A stretch of 64,000 nt of DNA from Primula veris (GCA_963682055.1 OY821749.1:3274336-3338335); one strand, 5' to 3'. Counted from the stretch's first letter, positions 34,801-47,200 are shown. Made by a program: numbers and translations. The notes: a model not told the origin generated them from the sequence alone.

Positions 34801-36745
34801 CTTAATTTGCCTCCTAAAAGAGAATTTAGTTGAGAGATTCGGGTGCCTTTAAAGCCGTGTCTAGTTAAGATCAATTGCATCAAACACTTATTCTCCTTAA
34901 ATTATGGAGATAATTCCTAAAAACAACACACTACATCAATTTCCTATGCTTCCCTCAAAATAACTCTTCCTTCTGCCTTACAACATGCGCAATAATTACC
35001 TTACATTTTTTCTTATATTTAACTTAATTAACATCACTTTTATATTTTTAGAGTAACAGTTTAACTTTATACATTTTTCATTTTTCCTATCAAATTTATT
35101 ATCATAACTAAATATTACTATATTTTAATATACTTCTATCAATTTTTTTCAACCCAAATTAATTTAATATAACAATCACATTAAATAACTTACAAGTTTT
35201 CTCGTATTTAAAGTAAAAAAATACATTTTTATAACTTATAAGTAAACGTTTTGGTTTATACAAATTATCAGTTTTTTTTTATCAATTTCTCTATCAAAAT
35301 TATACAACTCATCTTTTTGTTATTTTATTAATTTATATGTGAAAAGTACAAATAAATGAGAGAAAATAAGATAAAAATAAGAGAGATAAATTATTATTTT
35401 AATTATAAGAAAACATGTTGATCACTTATATTTGAGTAATATTTGAGTAATATTTGAGTTCATGTAAATTTAAGGTAATGGATATAAAAACTGATGCGTG
35501 TACAATTTTAAAACAATCTCCTCATATTTAAAATAAATGAGTCATATAAGCAAACTGATACACTTGCTGTTATAGACCACTTACTTCCCGCAAAAATTAA
35601 ATATTAATTCTTTATGCTATCTCTCATTCATTTTTTTTTTGATATAAAGGGATGGTTTAATAGAAATAATCTTCTAGGACAATAAATAGTAAACAATAAA
35701 CTACTCCAACTTATATGAGTTCTTGGGTAACAGTAGAGCGGTAAACCACTTATTAAAAATAACTACAACTTTGGGAATGACGAAATGGAAAGTTTTTATT
35801 TATTATAATAATCGGTATGGGACCAAGAAATGTGTGGTTTAGATGGAATTAAATGGAATTGAATAAGAAACTTCTTTCTCTTCTCATACGGTTCTAGATT
35901 TGAGCAGAAAATGTAGTATCAGTTACAAATTTGTATCAGTTACAAATTTGTATCAATTTCTCTGACCTTCTTCATATGGAAGCAGACTCTGAGTCATTAC
36001 TCTGCTTCTCACAGCAATTGAATCTTTTATTAAATTTAAACTGTAACAGATCCAATGATTGTGAAAAGCAGAGTAATCCTGACTCAGAATCAGGTACCCT
36101 GCTTCCTCTCCATATTTAATGATTTTTAATATATTTGATGTTTTTCTTACATGAGAAAGAATGTTTTAAAGAAAAATAAATAAAATAAAAACGAGTTCAA
36201 TTACACTTGGACGGTGATGACAGAGTACATCTTATGAAGGTAGTTTAGCCAACTGACTCGGCCTATCGTAACTTGATTATGGAGTAATAAATTCCCTATC
36301 TTATTAGGCAGATAGTTAGGCAAGTACATTTTATATTGAAAATAAATGTTATTGAAACAGGTAGAATTCTCGAAAAAAGAGGGGGATGCAATGATAGCGA
36401 CGTCATAACATCTTCCCCATGCATGCGAATTCAGATGAATACACATTTTATAAATTTTAATTTTAAATTCATTTTTTTAATTTTGTTTCGCTTGAATTAA
36501 CTATTTGATAATAATATTTAAAGGCAATATATATACTCCTATATATACAGAGAGAGAGAATGATATTAGCATAAGTATTTCATCGTTTAGAGGAAGTGTT
36601 TTATTTTTTTATTTTTTAAAAATTGCATGTTCTGAATTATGATAGAATCCAAGCCGAGGAAATGAACTGCGACAACAAGGATTTAACTTCACTTGAAACA
36701 TCTGACACTAGTAATTTCTGTATTTTATTTGTTTATCTGAGTTAT
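31850..36745. other. Long AT-rich spacer, no gene recognised
   Basis: No coding region, RNA gene or complete transposon was recognised. A TGTCACACCCCAA word at ~33152 and an ACGGGTACTAAAACC stretch near 32480 hint at old elements but lack partner ends. Short open frames such as 35931-36119 and 36201-36446 have no domain. Confidence 0.35.
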
Positions 36746-36751
36746 ACCGTA

Positions 36752-36980
36752 CTCCATCATTATTATTTAACTGTCTGAGACTACGTGTAATTTTAATCGG
36801 CCTATAACTTATATCAAAATTGTCATAATAAAATTTTTTAAAAGTTGATTATATAGTTTAAATGTTAAATTTAATGATTAAATTTAAAAGAAAATTATTT
36901 TGATAATTTTGATACAAATTATAAACCGGTTAAAATTAGATGTATTTTTATAATGGACAATTAAATAGAAACGAATGGAC
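36752..36980. mobile_element. Stowaway (Tc1/mariner-type) MITE, 229 bp, TA target
   Basis: The left end is CTCCATCATTATT, and the right end on the reverse complement is GTCCATTCGTTTC, flanked by TA on both sides. The interior aligns with the second copy at 38281-38486 (AATTTTAATCGGCCTATAAC versus AATTTTGATCGGTTTATAAC). The ends are worn. Confidence 0.75.
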
Positions 36981-37047
36981 TATTAAATATAGACACCACG
37001 TGACATGAGAGATCTTTATTCTTTAACTAGTACTTTTTCATGATTAA

Positions 37048-38150
37048 ATCCGGATGTATTGAATTTTTCAATTGCATTTTATCTTTTTACATACACAAAA
37101 CGTTTTCATCAAACCGTAAGTCTAACTTACGATCCGTAATTCAGTTTTACGGTTTTCCAGTAAAATGACGAAATTACCCCTATGTCTTAAATTAACCTAT
37201 TTTTTCAGTTAGTTTCGCCGATCGATCGGCTCTTGACCCTCATCACTCGGCTGAATACTTTTTTAATTTATAAAAATTAAATAAAAAAATATTTGATTTG
37301 TACATGTTATATATAACATGTTATTACTTTTTTTTAGTGATTATTATGTTGTTAGTTTTTTTAATGAGTTATGTAATTATTACATTCGTTCCATGTTATA
37401 TATAGCATCAACGAAGATGAAAATATAAATGAAAATAAGATATAAAAAATATAAATGAAAATATAGCATAAAATGTTGAGAGCAAGAATTGAAATCAAAA
37501 ACTTTTCAATTATCAAAGACTTTGATCTAATCAAAACAATCATTACACCACAACAAGATTCTTAAAAATTAACTAACTTAACAAATATATATACAATTTG
37601 TAATAACATAATGGTATCGTATATTCAAAAATTGATACAAGACTTTTATAAAACATATAATAAGCAATATTTCAACATAGTGAAAACCGAATTCGGGTAT
37701 GTGTAAGGTTAATTAAAATTGGTTTTTGTTGTGTGATTTCTACTATTTTAATTTAAAATTGCAAATTAAGATGCTAAACGGTGTTTTTTTTGGAAATTCG
37801 TTGGTCCAATCATGCATAGATCTCAAAAAAATAAAGGAAGACAAATTTTTTTACCTCAACCGGATATCCGAGTAAAAAGTTATAAACTTTTAAAATTTTA
37901 CATAAACATATTTGGCAAGTAAAAAAATTGTATACAACCGATCGATCGGGGTCAAAGCCGATCGATCGGGCAACCTCACTTGGAAAATATATTGAATTAA
38001 GACACATGGGTATTTTCATCATTTAACAGTCAAACCGTAAATCAGACTTATAGTTTGACTTTCGGGTCAAACCGTAAATATGACTTACAGTTTGTAAAAA
38101 TAGTTATGATTTATACGTGAAATAAGATAAAATGCTGTGAAAAAATACAG
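37048..38150. mobile_element. Long inverted-repeat element, ~1.1 kb, with GATCGATC palindromes
   Basis: The left ~210 bp and right ~230 bp are imperfect inverted repeats. Left reads GGATGTATTGAATTTTTCA and then GCATTTTATCTT. The right reverse complement reads GGCTGTATTTTTTCA and then GCATTTTATCTT. Both arms carry CCGTAA words, an ATTACCC/ATACCC ... TGTCTTAA block and CCGATCGATCGG (~37218, 37939, 37958) at matching positions. No target duplication could be fixed. The arm length suggests a Mutator-like or foldback element. It ends ~580 bp before the ERF start codon. Confidence 0.65.
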
Positions 38151-38280
38151 CCTCATAGTCATAAACTAAATCAGTTTATAATCCATATAACAATAAACTT
38201 TTCCATTTATAAAAACAAAACTTTTCATGTCTAATATCACAACTAAAAGCTTTATTTGCCAAAAATAAAAAACATTAACA

Positions 38281-38486
38281 CTCCCTCCGTTTTCAATTAA
38301 TTGTTATCTACGAAATTACATGCAATTTTGATCGGTTTATAACATATATCAAAATTGTAGAAATAAAATTTTTTAAAAATAAATAATATAATTTGATGTT
38401 TTAAACTATATGATTAAATTTTTTAAAAAAATTATGTTAACAATTTTATTAAAAATTATTTTCGAATTAAAATTACAAGGAGAGAG
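38281..38486. mobile_element. Stowaway MITE in the ERF promoter, 206 bp
   Basis: The left end is CTCCCTCCGTTTTCAATTA, the classic Stowaway terminus, and the right end is the reverse complement of CTCTCTCCTTGTAATT. The right flank is TA and the left is CA, so one side of the target has mutated. It ends ~110 bp before the probable TATA box of the ERF gene. Confidence 0.85.
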
Positions 38487-38595
38487 TATAACACCCGCCC
38501 TATCTTGCCCTAACTTAGTCTTCACCTTTTTTTTAAAACAGCCTCAATAAAAAAATATTAATAAATTCTCCAGTCCCCACCTCTCCTTAAATTCC

Positions 38596-38604
38596 TTTAT
38601 AAAT
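38596..38604 (+). promoter_or_regulatory. Probable TATA box of the ERF gene
   Basis: CTTTATAAATAC is a strong plant TATA match ~130 bp before the start codon. The transcription start would fall near 38625-38640, leaving a ~100-bp CT/A-rich 5' UTR. Confidence 0.65.
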
Positions 38605-38732
38605 ACGTACTCCCCACCAGCTTATACTCAGGTGCACAGATCCATTTATTCTCCTCCAAACACTCCATATCACATTACAAAACAAAAATAAAATTTCATC
38701 ATATTTTTTCTCTCTATAAAATAAAAATAAAA

Positions 38733-39803
38733 ATGGAAGACACACGTCTAAGAAACGCCCTAATGACCCACCACTCTCACGACCCCGAGTCCCTCCCACC
38801 CACAACCCTAAAACGCTGCTCCTCGCCCAACTCCGCTACACAAACCGCTAACACCAAGCGTGTGGTGAAGGACAGTGGCGCGGGTGTGGCACCCCTACGA
38901 TACCGTGGGGTCCGACGCCGCCCCTGGGGCCGTTACGCTGCAGAGATCCGTGACCCTCAGTCGAAAGAAAGGCGTTGGCTAGGGACTTTTGACACAGCCG
39001 AAGAGGCTGCTTGTGCTTATGATTGTGCAGCGCGTGCTATGCGAGGGACTAAAGCTCGTACCAACTTCTCGTACCCGTCTGCTCCTAGCTTTATGCACTC
39101 TCTTGGTAATTTTAGTAAAATTTCTCAATCTCAGCCCTTGGTTAAGGAGGGTTATAATCTTCCCCGTCCTGTTATTCAGTCCCCTTTCGATTTCTCTACT
39201 CTTCATGGGAACAAGAATACTCACAGTCCCTTAAACATGCTTGAGCTTAACTCTTTAACTACAAGTTCATATCCACTTTGTAACTTGCCCCAATCTTTAA
39301 CTAGCTATGAAAACTCTCCCTCTTTTGAAAATCTTTATCATGACACTAACAACCTATACTCCAGCTTGGCTAGTTCTGATTTTTCTGAAGGTTTTTCCAG
39401 TAAAAATTCTAGTCAAAAGTGTGGTTTCTATCCTCCTACTGACTTGAATACAGTAGATGGAATGGATGGTATGGATTTTTTTCCATCGGAGTCTTCTGAC
39501 TCGGGGCTGCTTCAAGAGGTGTTAAATGGCTTTTATCCTAAACCCAAAGCGAAAATGAGCGAGCTTTCGGGTACTCAGAGCTCGTTTTCAAGCTTTTCGG
39601 ATTCTGTTTCTGTTGCTTCCCAATTTTCGGTTAAGAAAACGATGAACGATAAGTTTCGTGGCGGTGGTGGTGATTTTTTAGGTCATTGTTATGAAGGTGT
39701 TCCAGTGGGTCTTTCTTTTCCAGCTACGGAGAATATTATGGGTGATATCTTTCAGTATCCGGATATTTTCGGGACATTAACTGCTAAGATTCAAAATGCT
39801 TAG
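38733..39803 (+). CDS. AP2/ERF transcription factor, ESR/DORNROSCHEN-like (group VIIIb), 356 aa
   Basis: A nuclear DNA-binding regulator of the ERF family. The single AP2 domain spans residues ~56-114: [55 protein letters not shown]. Alanine in YAAEIRD and the aspartate following define the ERF rather than the DREB subfamily, so it should bind GCC-box-like DNA. The word [14 protein letters not shown] and the short N-terminus are, from memory, closest to ESR1/ESR2 (DRN/DRNL), which act in shoot and organ initiation; LEP and PUCHI are less similar. The C-terminal two thirds is serine-rich with a terminal FQYPDIF block, possibly an activation motif. No intron is evident, as is usual in this group. 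Start: A-rich context AAAATGGA, with a TATA box ~130 bp upstream. It looks intact, the only complete host gene here. Confidence 0.93.
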   Translation: MEDTRLRNALMTHHSHDPESLPPTTLKRCSSPNSATQTANTKRVVKDSGAGVAPLRYRGVRRRPWGRYAAEIRDPQSKERRWLGTFDTAEEAACAYDCAARAMRGTKARTNFSYPSAPSFMHSLGNFSKISQSQPLVKEGYNLPRPVIQSPFDFSTLHGNKNTHSPLNMLELNSLTTSSYPLCNLPQSLTSYENSPSFENLYHDTNNLYSSLASSDFSEGFSSKNSSQKCGFYPPTDLNTVDGMDGMDFFPSESSDSGLLQEVLNGFYPKPKAKMSELSGTQSSFSSFSDSVSVASQFSVKKTMNDKFRGGGGDFLGHCYEGVPVGLSFPATENIMGDIFQYPDIFGTLTAKIQNA

Positions 39804-40690
39804 GGGTGTTTCAATTTTTTTTTTTATTAGTTCGTTCTCGTTTTGTAGTTCTTTCTAAAATTTCAGTTACGGGTCTTAAGATAGTCCACTAAGCTAACGA
39901 GGAATTTAATGAGGGCTTCTTAAGATTAAAAAAACTCGTCTTTGGTTGGTTCAGGCTGAAATTTTGTAATTTTGGATTGTCTGATTTCAGGAAATGAAGT
40001 ATTATCTCATCTAAGCTATATATTTTGCTGTTATTAAGTTTTTTATGATCTTTTATCTTGTTTTGTGTTTGTATTTCAGTTATAGGACTGTTCATTTAAT
40101 CATCAGTAATCATGTACTTACGAATCATTTATTGTTCACTATTCACGATTCAAATACCTCGATGTTAAACTCGACAGTTATGGAATTTATTATCAATAAT
40201 AACTGTAACGCATAATTATGCTAGGTGTCTATTGATGTAAAAATATTGAAAAAGCCAAATAAGTCACTTATACTATTTTTTTTTCATAAATGCAATAAAT
40301 TAAATCATACTATTAAAAAAAATATCACACAAATATTTTTGTTATATAACCAGAGATGTAACTTAATTTTTGAATCGAATTGGTTGAAGGTTTTACGGCT
40401 GGAGAATATGGAGTATTTGCTATTAATTAGCATGTATTGTTTTTTTTTTTTTCATAACTTACCCAAGAAAAATGTATTGTTTTTTTATTCATACTACTAA
40501 ATTATGCTTGATGGTTAAACAGAAGCACAGCTTTTTTGAGTTGACCTTTGCCATTGCAAAAGGCTGTTTCTGCCTTTTTGGTCTAGCAACTGTTGGTATT
40601 TCTTTTTAAAATTGTAGATTAATGTACGATTAAAATTTCTAGAAAACAGTTTATGGCCGTCTAGAGAGTACCACTATGACACGAGACTTA
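39804..40690. other. ERF 3' UTR and spacer
   Basis: The T-rich sequence just after the stop is the likely 3' UTR; its end is not certain. Nothing else is recognised up to the T run at ~40700. Confidence 0.4.
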
Positions 40691-40713
40691 AAGCATTACA
40701 TTTTTTTTTTTTT

Positions 40714-41035
40714 AATTTGACTATCATACTGTAATAAATTGTTTAATTTATATAGCAAATTAACATTCTGTTCAGTCAAAACTTGCTTCTCACCCATCAG
40801 CTTAGCTTTTTCGGCCTCTACCTCAGCGAACCGATCCCTCAGTTCGACGGTGACGAGGAAGATCTGCAAGAGCACCACATAAGATACCAATAATGTCAAC
40901 ACAACAAAATCAAAACAAAGTAAAAGCATACCCGGAGGACATCAGTGTTGGTATGCTCAATGGTCGACACTACAGGACGAGCGACTATATCCTCTACATC
41001 TTTATAATCAATTGACTTAAATTTATCAAGTATGT
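40714..41035 (-). pseudogene. Gene fragment, two exon-like blocks with an intron, ending in poly(A)
   Basis: On the minus strand from about 41035 to 40937 a frame reads DYKDVEDIVARPVVSTIEHT, then TDVLR. A donor-like GTATGC and an acceptor-like CTCTTGCAG bound a ~70-bp AT-rich intron (about 40867-40936). Joining is in phase and gives LRIFLVTVELRDRF, then a charged helix-forming stretch AEVEAEKAKLMGEKQVL with coiled-coil character. Soon after comes an A run (T run at 40700-40713). Its upstream side meets the MITE half-copy at 41036. I do not recognise the parent gene. It may be a captured or truncated copy. Confidence 0.35.
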
Positions 41036-41185
41036 GCTGTCATTTGACATGATTTCGTGATTAACTTAGATAGTGTTATATAAATTGGACAATTTCTTAT
41101 AGTATGGTAACCAAATTGAAAATTTTGAAAGGTGATTAGCCAAATCATTAACAAAAACATAGTTTGATTTACTAAACGTATTTTT
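41036..41185. mobile_element. Half-copy of the 2841-3324 Mutator-type MITE
   Basis: It aligns with the right half of the 2.8-kb MITE: CATTTGACATGATTTCGTGATT, GGTAACCAAATTGAAAATTT, AGCCAAATCATTAA and ATAGTTTGATTTACTAAAC. The left half is missing. No target duplication. Confidence 0.7.
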
Positions 41186-41189
41186 CCAC

Positions 41190-41747
41190 GAAATAAATAA
41201 GTGAAACCAAGTGCTTTTGCTAAATACATGCTACTGTATTCTATTATAAATCAAACTAAAGGATATCATTTTTTTTAAATCATCGGTAAAAAATTCTACT
41301 TATTAGAAATAGTCAGTTTTACATAAATAGGACAGAACGATTAATAATTCATCGCAATGTTAGGCGAGTGTGGTTAAATAAATACACTAACGATGATCGA
41401 TGAGATGTCGGTTATCCAGAATTAAAGTTGTTCAACTTAATTTGAAGTAGTTCACTTATTAAATTATTAAATACTTAGTAGCAAGAAACATTAGTTGAAA
41501 AAAATTAGCACGTGGATTAGAACTGTTGTGCCACTTGCTTGCCTAAGTTGGAGTATAGTTTTGTGGTTCCAATAGCATTTGAGTACAATCTATAGCTTGA
41601 TCTAACTTTTAATACACTAATTTATTCAAATATTTAATTCCAAATCAAACTTAGCTTAAGCTAGGTGAGGGTCCATGTAATTACTAACATATGGTCCTTC
41701 ACATAAATTATTCTATTAATTAATGCACTAATAGCTCTAACATGCTA
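41190..41747. other. AT-rich spacer, no gene recognised
   Basis: No coding or element signature until the Copia-3 LTR. Confidence 0.4.
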
Positions 41748-41752
41748 CAATA

Positions 41753-42561
41753 TGTTAGGTCCAAATTGAAAGTATGGGTAGCATATTTGTTTGTTATTCT
41801 ATTATTAAAAATATATTGAGTTCGTTTATATTAAACTTTTAGTGTGTTAACAGTTAATGCGTAACACGTTTGTTAAGTTATGATTAAATATAGGTTGCAG
41901 TTATAAACTAAGTTATAACTGAAACTGGCGGATAAATTATTTAGCGATCAAGTAAAAGATATTTTAGAAGGTCCAAAAACGTGAGCAGCAACTCGAAATG
42001 ATTTCGTGCAATATCAGAAGATTAGATTGAAGAGTATTACTTGTTGTATCAGAAGAGTTGAACAGAAAAGAAGAATCATAGTAAAAGAATGAATGAGAGA
42101 AAGAAGGAAACACTTTCTATTTAATTAAGATTAAGATTATTTGTAAGATTATAAATAAATCCAATTAGACTTTAATATTTTGTGTCTCTTATCATAAACA
42201 AATAGAGAGAGAGACCCACAAAATATTAGAGAGGACACAATTATTTTTTGAGAGAAATTTCTGACGGGATGTCATTAGATATTGAAATGTGTTAGCTAGA
42301 GGCAATAGTTTGATAGTTAAATAGTAGCGAATGAGTCATTGAGTATGGTAAGACTTGAGTCTAATATTGTAAGCTTGACAATATCAATAAATACTGGGTA
42401 AGTGACTCGAGACGTAGATGTGGTGAGCACATCGAACTTCGTAATTAAACGTCGTTTATTTACTATTCTGTCATAACTCTTCAGTTATAACTGAAACAAA
42501 TTATTAGTTATAACTGAAACGCATAATAGCATTTGAAACATAAAACAAACGTATTTTTTTA
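41753..42561 (+). repeat. Copia-3 5' LTR, about 809 bp
   Basis: It starts TGTTAGGTCC and runs to the T run before the primer-binding site. It aligns with 48622-49311 and with the solo LTR at 26418-28390 (minus). It contains the perfect 16-bp palindrome TTCAGTTATAACTGAA at 42480-42495. The 3' boundary is good to a few bases. Confidence 0.85.
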
Positions 42562-42576
42562 ATTGTTATCAGAGCT
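42562..42576 (+). other. Copia-3 primer-binding site
   Basis: ATTGTTATCAGAGC differs by one base from TTGGTATCAGAGC, the initiator-Met complement. Confidence 0.8.
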
Positions 42577-42635
42577 TCTTACCTAACTTTAATTTGTAAG
42601 AATTCCGTGTTATGAATATATGGAGTTATTTAAGG

Positions 42636-44090
42636 ATGGCGGATCGTTCAACAAAATATCGTTTCTTGAAGAAAGTTCGAACTATGGCACATGTAAAGTG
42701 AGGATTAGAGCTTTTATTAAATGTCCGGACGAAAAGGCATGAAAATCTATTATAAAGGGTTATGAAGTACCAACGCTCACTGATGAAGAAGATGAAGAAT
42801 ATCCAGCCCCAGAAGATACTTGGTCTGAACAAGAGGAGAATGATTCTAATGTAAATGCAAATGCACTTCATGCGATATTTAGTGCGGTTCATCCTAAATT
42901 ATTCAAGTTAATATGCATGTGTGAAGTTGCAAAATAAACTTGAGATATTTTAAAGATCACATACGAAGGTACACGACGAGTCAAATCATCAAGATTCTTC
43001 AACTTACAATTAAGTTCGAAAACGTAAAGATGGAGGAGCATGAAACCATATAAAAGTTTTATTCTAATTTATGTGAGATTAATACTGAATCTCATGCTCT
43101 TGGAAAGAGGATTCCAGAATCCAAATTGGTGAATAAAACCTTGAGATCTCTACCTCAAATGTTCAAAATAAATGTGACAACTATTGAAGAGAAAAACAAC
43201 ATCGAAAGTATGAACATGGAAGATTTTATGTGTAATCTCAAAACCTATGAGATAAGTTTGAGTCACCAAAATGTTCGGGTAAAGGTATTACTTTTCATGC
43301 TAAAAAGTCTCCAGTCGCAAAGTCAATTATAACTGAATCTGAAACTGATAATGGAGAATTTGCTCTTTTTACCAAAAAGTTATATAAAAGGTTTTTCAAA
43401 AATAAAGTTGGTGATGGAGAAGTTATTAAACCAAACGGGGTTCAATTTAGATAGTGTATGGGTTTCAGTCATGTTCAAGTTGAGTGTGCGAATACGCTTA
43501 AGAAAAATAGGGCTTCAAGGGCAGAAATTTTTAGTGATGAATCTGGTAATGATAGTGAAGATGGTGAGGAAAGAAACTATACGAGTTTTGTGACTATCTC
43601 GAAAATCAATACGAAAAGTGCGAAAAACTCAAAATCCATCTCAGTTACAAACTCAGTTGTGATGATGAAGCTATTACTATTGCTAAGGTAGAAGAAAAAT
43701 ATCTGAATTTATTCAAGAGATTTACAGTTGTATCTAAAATGGTAAAAGAGTTGAAAGTTGAAAATTTGGGGTTAAAGAACGAGATTAAAGAGAAGGATGT
43801 TCAACTTGAAGAAACTAAAAAGAAGATCAAGATTCTCAACAATGGGACTGAAAACTTCGACAAATTGTTTTCATTTCAAAGGTATGCAATGGACAATACT
43901 GGAGTGAGATATTTTGGAACTAATGGAAGTGCAAAGACCGTGTTCATGAAGGTCATAACAAGCAAAGTAACCCTACAACCCACTGTAAGTACAAGGAGGT
44001 GTTCAGTTGTAACTGAAAGTGTAACTAAGAACAGACTTTTCTCAGTTGTAACTGAAACTGCAACTGGAAATTACTTGAGCCTATGATATT
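42636..44090 (+). pseudogene. Copia-3 gag (broken)
   Basis: From ~42636 frames read GGSFNKISFLEESSNYGTCK and then KSIIKGYEVPTLTDEEDEEY, followed by a UBN2-type region with LRSLPQMFKINVTTIEE (43126-43330) and a charged coiled-coil-like part (43739-43850). The zinc-knuckle region near 44075-44125 is barely recognisable. At least five frame changes or stops interrupt it. Repeated TCAGTTGTAACTGAAA units encode VVTE-type words near 44002-44070. Confidence 0.8.
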
Positions 44091-44269
44091 TTTGTAATAA
44101 ACCCGGATACACTTGGGCTTTTTACAATAAAAGATTTTTGAGTTATCAAAAACGTTTTTCCAGGATTTATAAACAAACACCCAAGTAGGTCTGGAATGTT
44201 AAAAACAAAAGTGAGATAACTAATGGTAATAAGACTACTTTAACCTCTTTGAATGCTGCTGTTTTCACT

Positions 44270-47200
44270 TCTTGGTATTTTGATAGTGGTTGTTCCAAAC
44301 ATATGACTGGTAATGCTAAATTCTTAAAGAATGTTAGGAATATATCTGGCAATTTTGTTGTGTTTGGAAGTGGTGATAAAAGTCTTGTGATTGGTTAAAG
44401 AACTTTAAATGTTGATGGCATGCCTAAGCTTAAAATTGTTTTATTGGTTAAATGTTTAAAATCTAATCTGTTAAATGTTAGCCAATTGTGTGATAATTTT
44501 ATGCACGTTAAGTTTAATAAGAATATATGCCTTGTAACTGATTACATCAACAACTTAATCATGATTAGAATGAGATCTAGTGATATTTGCTATGTGTTTG
44601 ATAAGTTTGTTGTAACATTACCTAAAGTCAGTTGTAAACCAGCCGTAACTAAGAATTCTAAAATTTGGCACCAACGTCTAGCACATGTAAACTACAAAAC
44701 TCTTGCTAAAATTGTTAATTTTCAACTTGTTAGAGGAAGTCCTGAACTGAAAGTAAAACTACCAACTACTTGTGGTGATTGCATGAAAATAAAGCAAAAT
44801 AAAAGTGCTCATAAAAGTGCTAGTCAGATCTATACTAATAGTGTTCTTGAATTGTTACATATTGATCTTATGGGTCTCATGCAAACTGGAAGTATTGATG
44901 GTAAAAGATATATACATGTGGTTGTTGATGATTTTTCTTGATATTCTTGGTTAGCTTTTCTTAGAGAAAAATCTGGATCTTTTGATGTGTTTAAAAACTA
45001 TGCTTGAAACTGTAACTGAAAAAGGTTATACCATTAGTAAAATTGTTAGAATTAGGAGTGAACATAAAAATGTGTTTGAAAATTCCAAATTTGCTGATTT
45101 TTATGATTATTTAGGAATTTCTCATGAGTTTTCTGCTTCTAAAACCCCCCAACAGAATGGTAATGTTGAAAGAAAGAATTGGACTATTCAAGAGATGGCT
45201 AGAGTTATATTGAATTCTAAGAAACTTGCTAAGAGATTGTGGGCTGAGACTGTTAATACTGCTTGTCACATAGTAAATTGAGTTTATGTTACTAAAAGAA
45301 CTAATATGACACCCTATGAAATCTGAAAAGGAATAAAGTCTAATTTGAGTTACTTTCATGTGTTTAATTGTGTTTGCTATAATTTTAAAGATAGACAACA
45401 CATAGGAAAGTTTGACTCTAAAAGTGATGAAAGTATTTTCTTAGGATATTCTGTAAACAGTAGAGCTTATAAAGTTATAATTTGAGAATTTAGGTTATCG
45501 TGGAATCTTATAATGTTGTTTTTGATGATCTTAAAGATATATCTGGGTGTACAGGTGAATATTATATGACAGGTTTGATGGATACAACCATGGCAGCGCA
45601 GATGGATGGAAAACAAAAAGAGTCAGCTACTGTACCAGTTATAACTAAGGAACAAACTGAGAAGTTGTCTGAAAAAGAAGCTGAAGACTCAGTCGTAACT
45701 GAGACTACACCAGTTGCAAATGAACCTGAAACTGAACAACGAGATATAGGGGTGAAGTATGAGGACTCAGAAAAATCAACCATTGGACAATATCATTGGA
45801 GAGGTAAGCGCATATATAAATACTCGACGAAAACACCTCGATCTTATTAGTTTTAATTGCTATATATCTCAGATTGAGCCTAACATTGTTAATGAAGCTT
45901 TATTGCATGATGAATGGATTTCTTCTATGCATGATGAATTGAGTCAGTTTGAAAGAAATGATGTATGGACTCGTGTCTAGGCCTGAAAATAAGAATATAA
46001 TTGGTATTAAATAGAATTTTAGAAATAAAACTGATGAGGATGGTACCATTGTTAGAAATAAGGCTAGATTAGTTCCTCAAGCTTACACTCAAGTTGAAGA
46101 AATTGATTTTGATGAGAAATTTGCGCCAGTTGCTAGAATTGAGTCTATTAGAATGTTGTTGTCTCTTTCTTGCTTATATGATTTTAAATTGTTTCAACTT
46201 GATGTTAAAAGTGCTTTTATGAATGATAATATTTTAGAAAAAAGTGTATGTTAAGCAGCCAAAAAGATTTGAAAATCCTCATAAAACTGATCATGCTTTT
46301 CATTTAAATAAATCTCTTTATGAATTAAAACAAGCTCCTAGAGGTATGATAGATTAACTAAGTTTTTGATTCAAAAAGGTTTTCATAGAGTGGGAGTTGA
46401 TAAAACACTGTTTAATAAGAGAACTCCTGTTGATATTATAGTTGTTCAGATTTATGGTGATGATATGTTGTTTGGTTCTACTTTCATGAGTTATGTTGTT
46501 AAGTTTATTGCTGATATGAAAAGTGAATTTGAGATGACTGGTGGTGGTGTATTGAATTTCTTTTTAGGTTTGCAAGTTAAGCAAAGTGATAGAGACATAT
46601 TTTTGTGTCAGATTAAGTATGTAGGAAATCTAGTTAAAAAATTTGGTTTGCTTGATAGTAAAGAGAAAACATAACTTATGAGTTCTAACTTAAAACTGTC
46701 TAAGAATGATAAAAGTAAACTTGTTTGTCCAAGTTTATATGGATTTATGATTGGTATCTTGCTTTATTTGACAACTAGTAGACCTAATTTGTGTTTGAGT
46801 GTTGTAGTTTTTGCTATGTACCAAGATAATCCCTTACAATCTCACTTATTAGTTGTTAAGAGAATTATTAGATATGTGAAACGAACAATGAATCTAGGCT
46901 TGTGGTACTCTAAGGATACTAACCGTCATTTATTTGGGTTATGTGATGCTGATTGAGCTGGTAATATTTATGATAGAAAGAGTACATCTGGTGAATGTTT
47001 TTACTTTGGAAATAACTTAGTATCTTGGTTTAGTAAGAAGCAAATTTGTATCTAGTTATCTACTGCAGAGGCAGAATATATAGCAGCTGCTAGTGGTTGT
47101 ATTCAACTTTTAGGGATGAAACAGATACTTGAGGATTATAATGTTAAACAAGAGCTTTTTACTTTATATTGTGATAATAAAAGTGCAATTGATTTAGCTA

